The notes under the pieces: generated by a model | Seen by the model: only the letters and a program-made list of their open reading frames with translations | The model's database searches: none | What the model was told of the DNA's origin: nothing | Part shown: in pieces, positions 17,974 through 25,938 of the stretch | Numbering within the stretch: the first letter of the stretch is position 1 | How the letters are laid out: each line of letters begins with the position of its first letter | Source: an uncultured Collinsella sp. | GTDB taxonomy: Bacteria; Actinomycetota; Coriobacteriia; Coriobacteriales; Coriobacteriaceae | Direction of reading: 5' to 3' | DNA: 25,988 nt | NCBI GenBank assembly: GCA_902470895.1 | Contig: CABRID010000015.1 | Span: forward strand, 1-25,988 | Position numbers and translations under genes: made by a program

Positions 17974-18390
17974 ATGCTTGAGAACGGCAAATCGATGCCT
18001 TCGGTTGATGCTTGGCTGCGCGAAGCCAAGGCCGATGTTTCGGCGGCTGATTGTGGGATGTACCTGACACACAACGGCGTGGTGCGCGCGACGCCCAAGG
18101 CCGAAGTGCGCGGAGTCGAGACCGATGGCGTGGCGCCAGGCCACAAGGTGGGCGGCATGGTGTTTGGCTTCGATGCCGAAAAGGTGCAGGCCGCTATCGA
18201 GGCGACGCGCACGATGCCGGGTATCGGCTATGTGCGCGTGTGGCTGGCGAGCGGCGAGCTTACCGTGGGCGACGACATCATGCTCGTGCTCATTGGCGGA
18301 GACATTCGCCCGCATGTGGTCGATGCGCTGCAGTCGCTCGTCGGCACCATCAAGAACGAGTGCGTGAGCGAGGTCGAGCGCGAGGCGTAA
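17974..18390 (+). CDS. Diverged MoaE-like protein
   Basis: A 138-residue protein; the second of two tandem ATGs (17974) is 5 bases from GGAG, better spaced than the first (17971). The layout follows the large subunit of molybdopterin synthase: a variable N-terminus with D-C-G (ADCGMYLTHNGVVRATPKAE, like the CGA...F.G.VR region of MoaE), then GYVRVWLASGELTVGDDIMLVLIGGDIRPHVVDALQSLVGTIK. That second stretch aligns with the MoaE pattern HRxGxLxVGExxVxVxVxxxHRxxAFxAxxxxxDxLK. Key residues are changed: both HR motifs are gone (VW and IR), and the second catalytic lysine near the end (WKKE in MoaE) is absent (VSEVERE). The lysine of the first LK is kept as IK. No moaD or other cofactor gene is in view. 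I consider molybdopterin synthesis unlikely and the real function unknown. Confidence 0.6.
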   Translation: MLENGKSMPSVDAWLREAKADVSAADCGMYLTHNGVVRATPKAEVRGVETDGVAPGHKVGGMVFGFDAEKVQAAIEATRTMPGIGYVRVWLASGELTVGDDIMLVLIGGDIRPHVVDALQSLVGTIKNECVSEVEREA

Positions 18391-18423
18391 GGCCTCGTCG
18401 GCAATCCGAGTCTGTCTATAGCG

Positions 18424-18464
18424 AAAGCCCGCCGGCAGTTCATGTAGATCTGCCAGCGGGCTTT
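18424..18464. terminator. Bidirectional terminator between MoaE-like gene and convergent gene
   Basis: AAAGCCCGCCGGCAG pairs with CTGCCAGCGGGCTTT (one mismatch) around an 11-base loop. The A-run on one side and T-run on the other let it end both transcripts. Confidence 0.8.
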
Positions 18465-18496
18465 GATGTGTTGGAGCTATTTTGCTCGGGCGTTTG

Positions 18497-19726
18497 CTAC
18501 ACGCGTGTGGCGTCCTTGGGGCTCATGGTCATACTCTGAAAACGGTTCTCCATATATTCGTTATCGAAATGCTTGTCATAGAACTGTGCGACGGGAATAT
18601 TTCGAATGGTTCCGTTGACGCGCTGATACCAATAGTCGAGCGATTGCAACGTCATGACGCCGTCGATCAACATGACGGCGGTCAGGATGACGGTAGCAGA
18701 GTAGCGGCGTTTCCATGGAATCATATTGATGAGCTTAAGCAGGCGCGGCAGCAAGACCTTGATCCAGATGAGGCCACCCAGGCCCCACATGCAGGCAAAC
18801 GGCGTGCATGTGCGTCCCCCGGTCAATACCGCGATGGGATCGGGCATGCCGAATAGCCTAATGTGTGAATAGCTCCACGACACCACGCCAAATGAGGTCT
18901 GCATAAACCAGCCTACAAACACCTCGAAAGCGCCGCCGATCAGGGCACTTACCAGGAAAATGATCAGAGGATTCTTTTTATAGAAGCGGTTGAGCGCCAT
19001 GGTCATGAGCACCGCGCCAAATCCGTAGATGGGGCTAAAGGGGCCAAATAGCATACCGGCACGGTCCTGATAGACGCCGGGATCGACGACGACCATATGC
19101 CAGACTTCCTCGAGAATGAGACCTAACACGCTGCAGACGAAGAATACCCAGAACAGGTTGAAGTAGTTGAGCTTGATGTAGCCCTCGCCGGTTTCGTCGC
19201 GGCCGAGCATCCCCTCGGCGGCGGCATCGCGGTCGAGCATCTCTTGCAGACGGCGCTGCAGTTCGCGCTCCTGGCGTAGCGTGGGGTCGACGGTGGCCGA
19301 CAGCGCAATGAGGATGACAAGCTGGACGGCGGGGCGCAGCAGGAAGGGTCCGATGCCCTGGAGCATCACGTCAACTAAAAGCTCCACGACGGTAAATGCG
19401 ATGAGGACGTAAGACAGGCGGGCGGCATTGCGCCGCTGGTCCTTGATGAGGTCCAGGCCAAAGACGATCAAGATGATCGCGCTTGCCGCCGAGAGCATAA
19501 TGCCGGCGACGATAAGGCCAACCGCGACCAGGGTGTTATCACCGAGCTTAGCGGCGACGTTGCCGTTAATGAGTGCGGTGATGACCTGCCACATAAAGAC
19601 GGCGACTGACGGGAGCGTGCCCACGCCAGATAGGGTGCACAGGACTGCGTAGACCTTGATGATAAGGGGGATCTTCTTGGCCTCCGTGGTGCTGGGGACA
19701 CTGGGGTCGAGTTGATTTCGATCCAT
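18497..19726 (-). CDS. Membrane protein with C-terminal PF06541-type (CmpB-like) domain
   Basis: A 409-residue integral membrane protein. The start at 19726 has GAAAGG upstream. The N-terminal half (about 20-170) has four or five hydrophobic helices. After a charged cytoplasmic stretch (QERELQRRLQEMLDRDAAAE) the C-terminal domain (about 190-385) reads YFNLFWVFFVCSVLGLILEE, then GPFSPIYGFGAVLMT and ALIGGAFEVFVGWFM. That is the pattern of the family named putative ABC transporter permease CmpB (PF06541, recalled from memory). The family name is historical; no ATP-binding partner is present and transport is not demonstrated. It is alone on its strand, between a shared terminator and the divergent purF gene. 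I do not know its function. Confidence 0.8.
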   Translation of the reverse strand: MDRNQLDPSVPSTTEAKKIPLIIKVYAVLCTLSGVGTLPSVAVFMWQVITALINGNVAAKLGDNTLVAVGLIVAGIMLSAASAIILIVFGLDLIKDQRRNAARLSYVLIAFTVVELLVDVMLQGIGPFLLRPAVQLVILIALSATVDPTLRQERELQRRLQEMLDRDAAAEGMLGRDETGEGYIKLNYFNLFWVFFVCSVLGLILEEVWHMVVVDPGVYQDRAGMLFGPFSPIYGFGAVLMTMALNRFYKKNPLIIFLVSALIGGAFEVFVGWFMQTSFGVVSWSYSHIRLFGMPDPIAVLTGGRTCTPFACMWGLGGLIWIKVLLPRLLKLINMIPWKRRYSATVILTAVMLIDGVMTLQSLDYWYQRVNGTIRNIPVAQFYDKHFDNEYMENRFQSMTMSPKDATRV

Positions 19727-19975
19727 ACGCTACCTTTCTCGTCTTGTAGTAGCCTACAAGGATACGCCGACGACCAGCTAAAAGACAGGACGAACGTCCC
19801 AATTGCAACAATGTAGCCCCTAGCGCGGGCGAGACACGGCGCACGGGAAGTCTTCGAGGCCGTTGCCCCTGAGAGTGGACTACCCAATAAAATGTTTGGT
19901 CGCAAAACGGATAATAAGCTCGGTGGGCTTTTAAAAAGCGCTGCTCATGCGCGGGGGAGCGCGTCGCGCCGTGCG

Positions 19976-19981
19976 TATAAT
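19976..19981 (+). promoter_or_regulatory. Likely purF promoter -10
   Basis: A perfect TATAAT lies 41 bases before the purF start. The 17 bases upstream are GC-rich with no recognisable -35. The rest of the 296-base divergent gap (19727-20022) shows no riboswitch-like fold that I can support. Confidence 0.55.
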
Positions 19982-20022
19982 AAGGCGGGTAACGCCAAAA
20001 TACGAGGCTCTGAGGGGATGCC

Positions 20023-21693
20023 ATGTCTCAAGAAACCATCCGCGCGGCCGAGCGTGCCGCGGGACAGGTGAACGCCATGTCGACGTATGATCCGGACTCT
20101 GACCAGCTGCATGAGGAATGCGGCGTTTTTGGTGTCTGGGCGCCCGATCGCGACGTGGCTCGACTGACGTACTTTGGCCTGCGTGCACTGCAGCATCGCG
20201 GCCAAGAATCGGCGGGAATCGCCGTTGGTGACGGCGGTACGGTTATGGTCCGCAAGGATCTGGGCCTGCTCGACCGCGTGTTCTCCAATGCCGACTTGTC
20301 GACGCTCTCCGGTCAGCTGGCCGTGGGTCATGTGCGCTACGGCACCGCCGGCGCCAAGAGCTGGGAAGCCTCTCAGCCGCACCTCTCTACCATCAATAGC
20401 GTCATTATCGCGCTCGCGCACAACGGCACCCTCGTCAACACCGACGAGCTGCGTCGCCAGCTGATCGAGCTGGGCGTACCGTTCCTCTCCAACTCGGATT
20501 CCGAGGTCGCGACCAAACTCATCGGCTACTTTACTCAGCGTACTGGCCATCTGCGCGAGGGCATTCGCAAGACCATGGAGCTCGTGCGCGGCGGCTACGC
20601 CATGACGCTCATCAACGAGCAGGCGCTCTACGCATTCCGCGATCCGCACGGCATTCGCCCGCTCGTGCTGGGCAAGCTGGTGGATGAGGGCCTGGACCAG
20701 GCCGATGCCGCATCCGTTTCGCAGCTGCCGTCGCAGGACGGCGCCGCGACGGTCGACGCCACCACCCATGTCACGCGCGCCGGCGGCTGGGTCGTTGCCT
20801 CCGAGACCTGCGCGCTCGATATCGTGGGCGCCGAGTACGTCCGCGACGTCCGTCCCGGTGAGATTTTGCGCATCAGCGCCGAGGGCCTTGTGTCCGAGCA
20901 GGGCGTGCCTGCCGCCGAAGAGCCTGCTAACTGCATTTTTGAGCAGGTCTACTTTGCTCGCCCCGATTCCATCATGAACGGCAAGAGCGTCTACGCCTGC
21001 CGTTATGACATGGGTCGTCAGCTGGCACATGAGGAGCCCGTCGAGGCCGACCTGGTCATCGGCGTGCCCGACTCCGGCCTGCCGCCCGCGGAGGGCTATT
21101 CGCACGAGAGCGGCATTCCCTTTGGCGAGGGCCTCATCAAGAACCGCTACGTGGGCCGTACGTTTATCGAGCCTACGCAGGAGTTGCGCGCCATGGGCGT
21201 GCGCATGAAGCTCAACCCGCTGCGCGACAACATCGAGGGCAAGCGCCTGGTCGTCATCGACGACTCCATCGTGCGTGGCACCACCATGGTGCAGCTCGTC
21301 AAGATGCTGCGCAACGCTGGCGCCAAGGAGATTCATATCCGCATCAACTCGCCCGAGGTCATCTGGCCGTGCTTCTACGGTATCGATACCGACGTACAGT
21401 CGCAGCTTATCAGCGCCAACAAGACGGTCGACGAGATTTGCGAGTATATCGGCGCCGATTCGCTGGCCTTCCTTTCGGTCGAGGGCCTGCTGAAGGTCAT
21501 GCCCAAGGGCGGTTACTGCGATGCGTGCTTTACCGGCCGCTACCCCGTGGCGATTCCCGAGAGCTTTGGCCGCGACAAGTTTATGGAGGGCTTTAAGCCC
21601 CGCAACCTGGATAAGCCGCTGCACTTTGACGACGACGCCGTGGTCGAGAAATACGACGACCGCAGCTGGGAAGAGAAGCACGGCCAGGCCTAA
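20023..21693 (+). CDS. purF: Amidophosphoribosyltransferase
   Basis: PurF makes phosphoribosylamine from PRPP and glutamine, the committed step of purine synthesis. The start at 20023 follows GAGGGG by 6 bases; the protein has 556 residues. The N-terminal glutaminase domain begins with the nucleophile C33 in HEECGVFGVWAP, so residues 1-32 must be removed as a propeptide. That is about three times longer than the ~11-residue Bacillus propeptide; a downstream ATG at 20077 would shorten it to 14. ALQHRGQESAGI and HNGTLVN are glutaminase motifs. The PRPP-binding loop is VVIDDSIVRGTT near residue 410. Cysteines in PANCIFE, IWPCFYG and the CDAC pair match the four ligands of the iron-sulfur cluster in Bacillus-type PurF. 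Feedback control by purine nucleotides is known for the family. Confidence 0.96.
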   Translation: MSQETIRAAERAAGQVNAMSTYDPDSDQLHEECGVFGVWAPDRDVARLTYFGLRALQHRGQESAGIAVGDGGTVMVRKDLGLLDRVFSNADLSTLSGQLAVGHVRYGTAGAKSWEASQPHLSTINSVIIALAHNGTLVNTDELRRQLIELGVPFLSNSDSEVATKLIGYFTQRTGHLREGIRKTMELVRGGYAMTLINEQALYAFRDPHGIRPLVLGKLVDEGLDQADAASVSQLPSQDGAATVDATTHVTRAGGWVVASETCALDIVGAEYVRDVRPGEILRISAEGLVSEQGVPAAEEPANCIFEQVYFARPDSIMNGKSVYACRYDMGRQLAHEEPVEADLVIGVPDSGLPPAEGYSHESGIPFGEGLIKNRYVGRTFIEPTQELRAMGVRMKLNPLRDNIEGKRLVVIDDSIVRGTTMVQLVKMLRNAGAKEIHIRINSPEVIWPCFYGIDTDVQSQLISANKTVDEICEYIGADSLAFLSVEGLLKVMPKGGYCDACFTGRYPVAIPESFGRDKFMEGFKPRNLDKPLHFDDDAVVEKYDDRSWEEKHGQA

Positions 21694-21849
21694 AACCTGC
21701 CATGTAGGGACAGGTTCATTTTGGTAGGTTTTACCTGCTGTTTTGTTGATATGACGGCGCGTGCTGTTATGGCGCGCGCCGAAATGAACGCAACTATGAG
21801 CACCGTTTGGCGCCCGCGCGGCGGACGGTAGTGGGAGAGGAAGGCTCAG
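21694..21849 (+). other. purF-purM spacer with hairpins and a possible 26-codon leader ORF
   Basis: AACCTG/CAGGTT and GGCGCG/CGCGCC can form two weak hairpins. An ATG at 21751 opens 26 codons to a TAG at 21829-21831, 18 bases before purM. It has no good ribosome binding site and no recognisable sequence, so I list it as a weak leader-peptide candidate only. No terminator with a T-run separates purF from purM. Confidence 0.3.
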
Positions 21850-22953
21850 ATGAGCGACAGCAAGCATGTGACGTATGAGGACGCCGGCGTCGATACCGCC
21901 GAGGGCGGCCGCGCCGTCGACGCCATTAAGCAAATGGTTAAGGACACCAACCGTCCCGAGGTCATCGGCGGTATCGGTGGCTTTGGTGGCTTATTCTCGG
22001 CCGCCGCGCTTAAGGATATGGAAGACCCGATTCTGATCAGCGGTACCGACGGCGTGGGCACCAAACTTGTGCTCGCCCAGATCATGGATCGTCACGAGAC
22101 GGTGGGCCAGGACCTGGTCGCCATGTGCGTCAACGACATTTTGGCTTCGGGCGCCGAGCCGCTGTTCTTCCTGGACTACGTTGCCATCGGCCACATTGAG
22201 GCCGAGCACATGGCAAAGATCATCAAGGGTGTGGCCGACGGCTGCAAGCTCGCGGGCTGCGCGCTCGTGGGCGGCGAGATGGCCGAGCACCCCGGCGTCA
22301 TGGCTCCGGCCGACTACGACCTTGCCGGCTTTACCGTGGGCGTCGTCGACCGTCCCAAGATGCTCGATCCCGCAAACGTCCGCCCCGGCGACGTGATTCT
22401 GGGCCTGCCTTCCACCGGCGTGCACTCCAACGGTTACTCGCTCGTGCGCAAGGTCATTGGCGTCGACGGCATTAAGCCGGGCACGCCCGAGGCCGCCGCT
22501 AAGGCCGAGGAGCTGAGCCGTCCGCTCGAGGAGCTCGGCGGCGCATCGCTGGCAGACGCCCTGTTGGCCCCCACGCGCATCTATGTCAAGCCGATTCTTG
22601 AGTTGCTCCGCGGCGGCGCCAACGTGCACGCTATCGCCCACATTACTGGCGGCGGTATTACCGAGAACCTCAACCGCGCGCTTGCCGACGACGTCGACGC
22701 CGTGGTCACCCGCAACGGCGCCGAGATGGGTTGGGACGTTCCGCCCGTCATCACCTACGTGTCGCGCCAGGCCGAGCTCGCGCCCAACGAGGCATGCAAG
22801 ACCTTCAACATGGGCGTTGGCCTGTGCCTGATCGTCGCCCCCGAGGACGAGGCCGCGGTTACCGAGGCCCTGGTCGCGCTGGGCGAGAAGCCGTTCCGCG
22901 TGGGCGAGTGCGTTGAGGGTTCCGGTAAGGTCGTGTACTCCGATGAGCGCTAA
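21850..22953 (+). CDS. purM: Phosphoribosylformylglycinamidine cyclo-ligase
   Basis: AIR synthetase, 367 residues, closes the imidazole ring with ATP. GGAGAGGAAGG lies before the start. The family N-terminus TYEDAGVDTAEGGRAVDAIK (8-27) is clear, with IGGFGGLF (42-49), the ATP-binding DGVGTKL (67-73) and CVNDILASGAEPLFFLDY (93-110). ITGGGITENLNR near residue 260 and GVGLCLIVAPE near the end belong to the second AIRS domain. Length is slightly above E. coli PurM (345). The end overlaps the purN start by 11 bases, so the two are translationally coupled. Confidence 0.97.
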   Translation: MSDSKHVTYEDAGVDTAEGGRAVDAIKQMVKDTNRPEVIGGIGGFGGLFSAAALKDMEDPILISGTDGVGTKLVLAQIMDRHETVGQDLVAMCVNDILASGAEPLFFLDYVAIGHIEAEHMAKIIKGVADGCKLAGCALVGGEMAEHPGVMAPADYDLAGFTVGVVDRPKMLDPANVRPGDVILGLPSTGVHSNGYSLVRKVIGVDGIKPGTPEAAAKAEELSRPLEELGGASLADALLAPTRIYVKPILELLRGGANVHAIAHITGGGITENLNRALADDVDAVVTRNGAEMGWDVPPVITYVSRQAELAPNEACKTFNMGVGLCLIVAPEDEAAVTEALVALGEKPFRVGECVEGSGKVVYSDER

Positions 22954-23641
22954 CGAGCAGATGGCTGCTGCCGAGAGCTTGGGCTTTGTGCCCTACACCC
23001 GTCCGACCGGCACCGATACGGCTGAGCCGCTCAAGATCGGTGTGCTCATCAGCGGTTCGGGTACCAACCTGCAAGCGCTGATCGATCTGATCGCCGCCGG
23101 CAAGCTCAACGCTTCGATTGAGCTTGTGGTGTCGAGCCGTCCTTCGGCTAAGGGTTTGCAGCGCGCTGAGCGCGCGGGCATCCAGACGCTCACGCTGTCC
23201 AAGGATGTCTATGCCGACCCCATCGCCGCCGACGAGATCATCGCGCACGAGCTGCTCGAGCGCGGCTGCGAATATGTGGTCATGGCCGGTTACATGCGCA
23301 TGGTGCACACGCCGCTGCTGGCGGCGTTTCCCAACCGCGTGGTCAACTTGCATCCGGCACTGCTGCCGAGCTTTACCGGCGCGCATGCGATCGACGATGC
23401 CTTTGCGCGCGGCGTCAAGGTAACCGGTGTGACCGTGCACTTTGCCAACGAGATCTACGACAACGGCCCCATCATCGCCCAGCGCGCGCTGGCTGTCGAG
23501 GAAGGTTGGGATGTCGACACGCTCGAGGAGCACATCCACGCGATTGAGCACGTGCTGTATCCCGAGGTCGTGCAAATGCTCGCCGACGGCCGCGTCCACG
23601 TGCTGGAGAGCGGCAAGGTCGCCGTGGATCCTGTGAAATAA
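22943..23641 (+). CDS. purN: Phosphoribosylglycinamide formyltransferase
   Basis: PurN transfers formyl from 10-formyltetrahydrofolate to GAR. The ATG at 22943, inside the last codons of purM, gives 232 residues; an ATG at 22961 would also fit and no clear ribosome binding site decides between them. The conserved enzyme begins at LKIGVLISGSGTNLQALID (residue 30), so there is a ~28-residue N-terminal extension over E. coli PurN. Catalytic residues are N135 and H137 in NLHPALLPSF and D173 in ANEIYDNGPIIAQ. The AYMRMV-type loop is MAGYMRMVH. It ends the purine cluster and is followed by a strong terminator. Confidence 0.95.
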   Translation: MSANEQMAAAESLGFVPYTRPTGTDTAEPLKIGVLISGSGTNLQALIDLIAAGKLNASIELVVSSRPSAKGLQRAERAGIQTLTLSKDVYADPIAADEIIAHELLERGCEYVVMAGYMRMVHTPLLAAFPNRVVNLHPALLPSFTGAHAIDDAFARGVKVTGVTVHFANEIYDNGPIIAQRALAVEEGWDVDTLEEHIHAIEHVLYPEVVQMLADGRVHVLESGKVAVDPVK

Positions 23642-23653
23642 TTACCCGCTTGT

Positions 23654-23695
23654 AAAGGCGGTTAGGCATATCGAAGACGCCTAACCGCCTTTTTT
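23654..23695 (+). terminator. Rho-independent terminator of the purM-purN unit
   Basis: AAAGGCGGTTAGGC pairs with GCCTAACCGCCTTT around an 11-base loop, 14 perfect pairs including the A-T base, and runs into six T bases. Confidence 0.92.
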
Positions 23696-23699
23696 ATTG

Positions 23700-23916
23700 C
23701 GCTTTATGCTGCTTGATTTAGCTGGAATTGAATAGGCTGCTCTTCTTGCCTGTCAATTACAGTAGTCGACTCTCATGTGGAATGCCGAGCTTCCGGCATG
23801 AGATTATCTGGGAAAACGACCAGAAAACTTGGCATTCGGCTTCAAATTGCGCATAATTCTATTTATCATCTATTTAACATTTTGTTATCAAAAATGAGCG
23901 CAAGGAGGCTGGCTCA
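23700..23916 (+). promoter_or_regulatory. AT-rich promoter region of the AlbA_2 gene
   Basis: The spacer is markedly AT-rich compared with its surroundings, with TATTTATCAT, TATTTAACAT and TTGTTATC stretches that offer several possible -10 boxes. The downstream gene has AAGGAGG 8 bases before its ATG. I could not settle on one promoter. Confidence 0.4.
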
Positions 23917-25383
23917 ATGGGTGAAGCAGATGGCATGGAGCTGATTTATTCACTCGTCGGTTATCCTGATGAAACCGAGTGGCTTGAATTTAAAGAAGGC
24001 AATAGCGATCCCGTTAGAACGGGGCGTGACATCTCGGCGCTTGCCAATGCTGCCGCTTACTGCGGCCGCGCATATGCCTATAAGATCTGGGGCGTGAGCG
24101 ACGGTACGCATGAGCTTGTGGGCACCCAGTTCAACCCATATCACGCAAAGGGTAAGGGAAACCAAGAGCTTTTGATGTGGCTCAAGCTTGCGCTCTCAAA
24201 CAATGCGAATTACGAGTTTGCGGTTATTGATCATGAGACAAAGCACTTTGTGGTGTTGAAAGTGCACGCCGCGAGCGCTCAGCCGGTCTATTTTGATAAG
24301 ACAGCCTACATTCGAGAGGGCTCTTCGACGGCAGAACTGGTTCCCGGTAGTGCACGAGAGGCGGAGCTGTGGCGTCGCTTACAGTCAGGGAACGCGGAGC
24401 TCGCTGTAGTTGAGAGAGATCTGACATCTCGAGAGGTCGCCGAAATACTAGATGTTGATGCGTATTTTGAGTTGTGCAGATTGAGAAGACCTGTCGATTT
24501 GGACGGAGTGATGCTTGCTCTTTGTGAACAAGAGCTGATTCGTCGTCAAGATAACGGCCGATATAGTGTGACGCGCTTGGGAATGCTTCTGGTGGGAAAA
24601 AAGCTCTCTCGCTACCCGGAGCTCAGGAAACGCATGCTGCGAATCGTGCGATATGCGGGAAAAGGCAGTTTTGACATTGTCGGGGATACTGAAATCGACA
24701 AGGGCTACGCTTTGGCGCTTCCACAGGCTGAACAGCTGGTCATGTCGATGATTCCGGCTGTTGAGGCACTGGATGGCGCATTTCGACGTATTCAGACGGC
24801 TTATCCTCAAAGGGCGATTCGCGAGTTACTATCAAACGCCGTGATTCATCAAGACATTGCTGACAATACGGCGGGGCCTCTTGTTGCGATTTACGACAAT
24901 CGCATTGAGTTCTCTAATCCCGGGACAACGCTTATTCCGGCAGAACGAGTGCTCAACGCCCAGCCGAAAACGCGAAATTCGATGATAGCGTCCCTCATGC
25001 GCCAAATGGATCTTTGCGAAGAAGGCGGTACAGGCTGGGATTTAATCGTAGATTCGCTCGAAAAAGCCGGCATGCCTTCACCGGTTATCAAGAGTGAGGG
25101 CGGGCTGGGAACGCTCGTGACGCTCTATTGCGACTGTCCGTATACTCGAATGAAAAAAAGTGAGCGAAAAAACGCCGTGTACTGGCATGCCTGTCTTTTG
25201 TATGCCCAAGGTGAGTCGATGAGCAATCAGTCGCTGCGAGAGCGTTTTGGACTTTCCGATGAAAAGAAAAACACGGTGGCGATGTCTCGTCTAATCAAAG
25301 AGTGCCTGGAAGAGGCATTGATAAAGGAAGAGGACGAGGACGCGGGTTCCAAATACAAAAGGTATATTCCGTATTGGGCCTAA
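23917..25383 (+). CDS. AlbA_2 and HATPase_c_4 domain protein (RecG-like regulator)
   Basis: A 488-residue protein of the large family annotated as ATP-binding or transcriptional regulators, sometimes misnamed RecG helicases. The N-terminal AlbA_2 (Schlafen-core) domain covers about 15-140, with the hallmark EWLEFKEGN (21-29), GRDISALANAAAYCGRAYAY (36-55) and KTAYIREGSST (128-138). The middle is a winged-helix-like segment (about 170-240). The GHKL-type ATPase follows at about 285-410: RELLSNAVIHQD (302-313, N-box E303 and N307), NRIEFSNPG (328-336) and EEGGTGWD (368-375). The C-terminal tail is helical and Lys/Glu-rich with a second HTH-like stretch (MSNQSLRERFGLSDEKKN). Some relatives act in nucleic-acid processing or phage defence; the role here is unknown. 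Its AT-rich promoter and lower third-position GC differ from the flanking purN and PTS genes, which suggests transfer. Confidence 0.85.
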   Translation: MGEADGMELIYSLVGYPDETEWLEFKEGNSDPVRTGRDISALANAAAYCGRAYAYKIWGVSDGTHELVGTQFNPYHAKGKGNQELLMWLKLALSNNANYEFAVIDHETKHFVVLKVHAASAQPVYFDKTAYIREGSSTAELVPGSAREAELWRRLQSGNAELAVVERDLTSREVAEILDVDAYFELCRLRRPVDLDGVMLALCEQELIRRQDNGRYSVTRLGMLLVGKKLSRYPELRKRMLRIVRYAGKGSFDIVGDTEIDKGYALALPQAEQLVMSMIPAVEALDGAFRRIQTAYPQRAIRELLSNAVIHQDIADNTAGPLVAIYDNRIEFSNPGTTLIPAERVLNAQPKTRNSMIASLMRQMDLCEEGGTGWDLIVDSLEKAGMPSPVIKSEGGLGTLVTLYCDCPYTRMKKSERKNAVYWHACLLYAQGESMSNQSLRERFGLSDEKKNTVAMSRLIKECLEEALIKEEDEDAGSKYKRYIPYWA

Positions 25384-25413
25384 AGACAGGGAATGAAAAG
25401 AAGGAGGCGGCTT

Positions 25414-25881
25414 ATGTCTGGTAATAACGAAGCGCTGTTTACGCCTGAGTTGGTGTTTTTTGATTGGGAGTGTGCGACGCCGGATGAGGTGTTCGCGCGG
25501 CTTGAGGGCGAGCTTGCACCACATGGCTACATTGCATCCGGTTGGCTCGATGCCGTCCGCACGCGCGAGGATGCCTATCCCACGGGTCTCGCTATGCCGG
25601 CGGCAAACATTGCCATTCCGCATACCGATCCGGGGTTTGTGGCCAAGCCCTATATCGCGGTGGTGAAGCCCGCCGCGCCCGTGACATTTAACGCTATGGC
25701 TGGCATGGGCGCTCCGGTGCCGGCGCAGATCGTCATCAATCTGGGCATCGCCGAGCCGGGCGGCCAGGTCGAGGCCCTGCAGGCACTCATGAACATCTTT
25801 ATGGGCGCCGATGCCGCAGCCGACGTGCTCGGCCAGACCACGCCCCAGGGCATGGTCGACGCCATCCGCCGCCACTTCTAA
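25414..25881 (+). CDS. PTS fructose/galactitol-type IIA component
   Basis: A 155-residue PTS EIIA of the second type (mannitol/fructose/GatA fold). The ATG at 25414 lies 7 bases after AAGGAGG; an earlier in-frame ATG (25393) would add an Arg-rich KRRRRL stretch encoded by the ribosome binding site itself. The phosphorylated histidine is H70 in ANIAIPHTDPGF. TPDEVFARLEGEL and GYIASGWLDAVRTREDAYPTG are the usual helix and substrate-loop features of GatA. It is not related to the lactose-type IIA at 12960. No IIB or IIC follows before the window end, and the next sequence looks like an insertion element, so the partner genes may be elsewhere or interrupted. Gene begins 30 bases after the AlbA_2 gene stop. 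Confidence 0.88.
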   Translation: MSGNNEALFTPELVFFDWECATPDEVFARLEGELAPHGYIASGWLDAVRTREDAYPTGLAMPAANIAIPHTDPGFVAKPYIAVVKPAAPVTFNAMAGMGAPVPAQIVINLGIAEPGGQVEALQALMNIFMGADAAADVLGQTTPQGMVDAIRRHF

Positions 25882-25938
25882 GGTGGGGCTGAGTCGGCAC
25901 TTGGGGACTGTCCCTAACTGCCGGCTGCCAGAGGGGGG

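Noticed and set aside
21751..21831. 26-codon ORF upstream of purM as a real gene
   Set aside because: No convincing ribosome binding site and Arg/Ala-rich content expected by chance in GC-rich sequence; mentioned only as part of the spacer.
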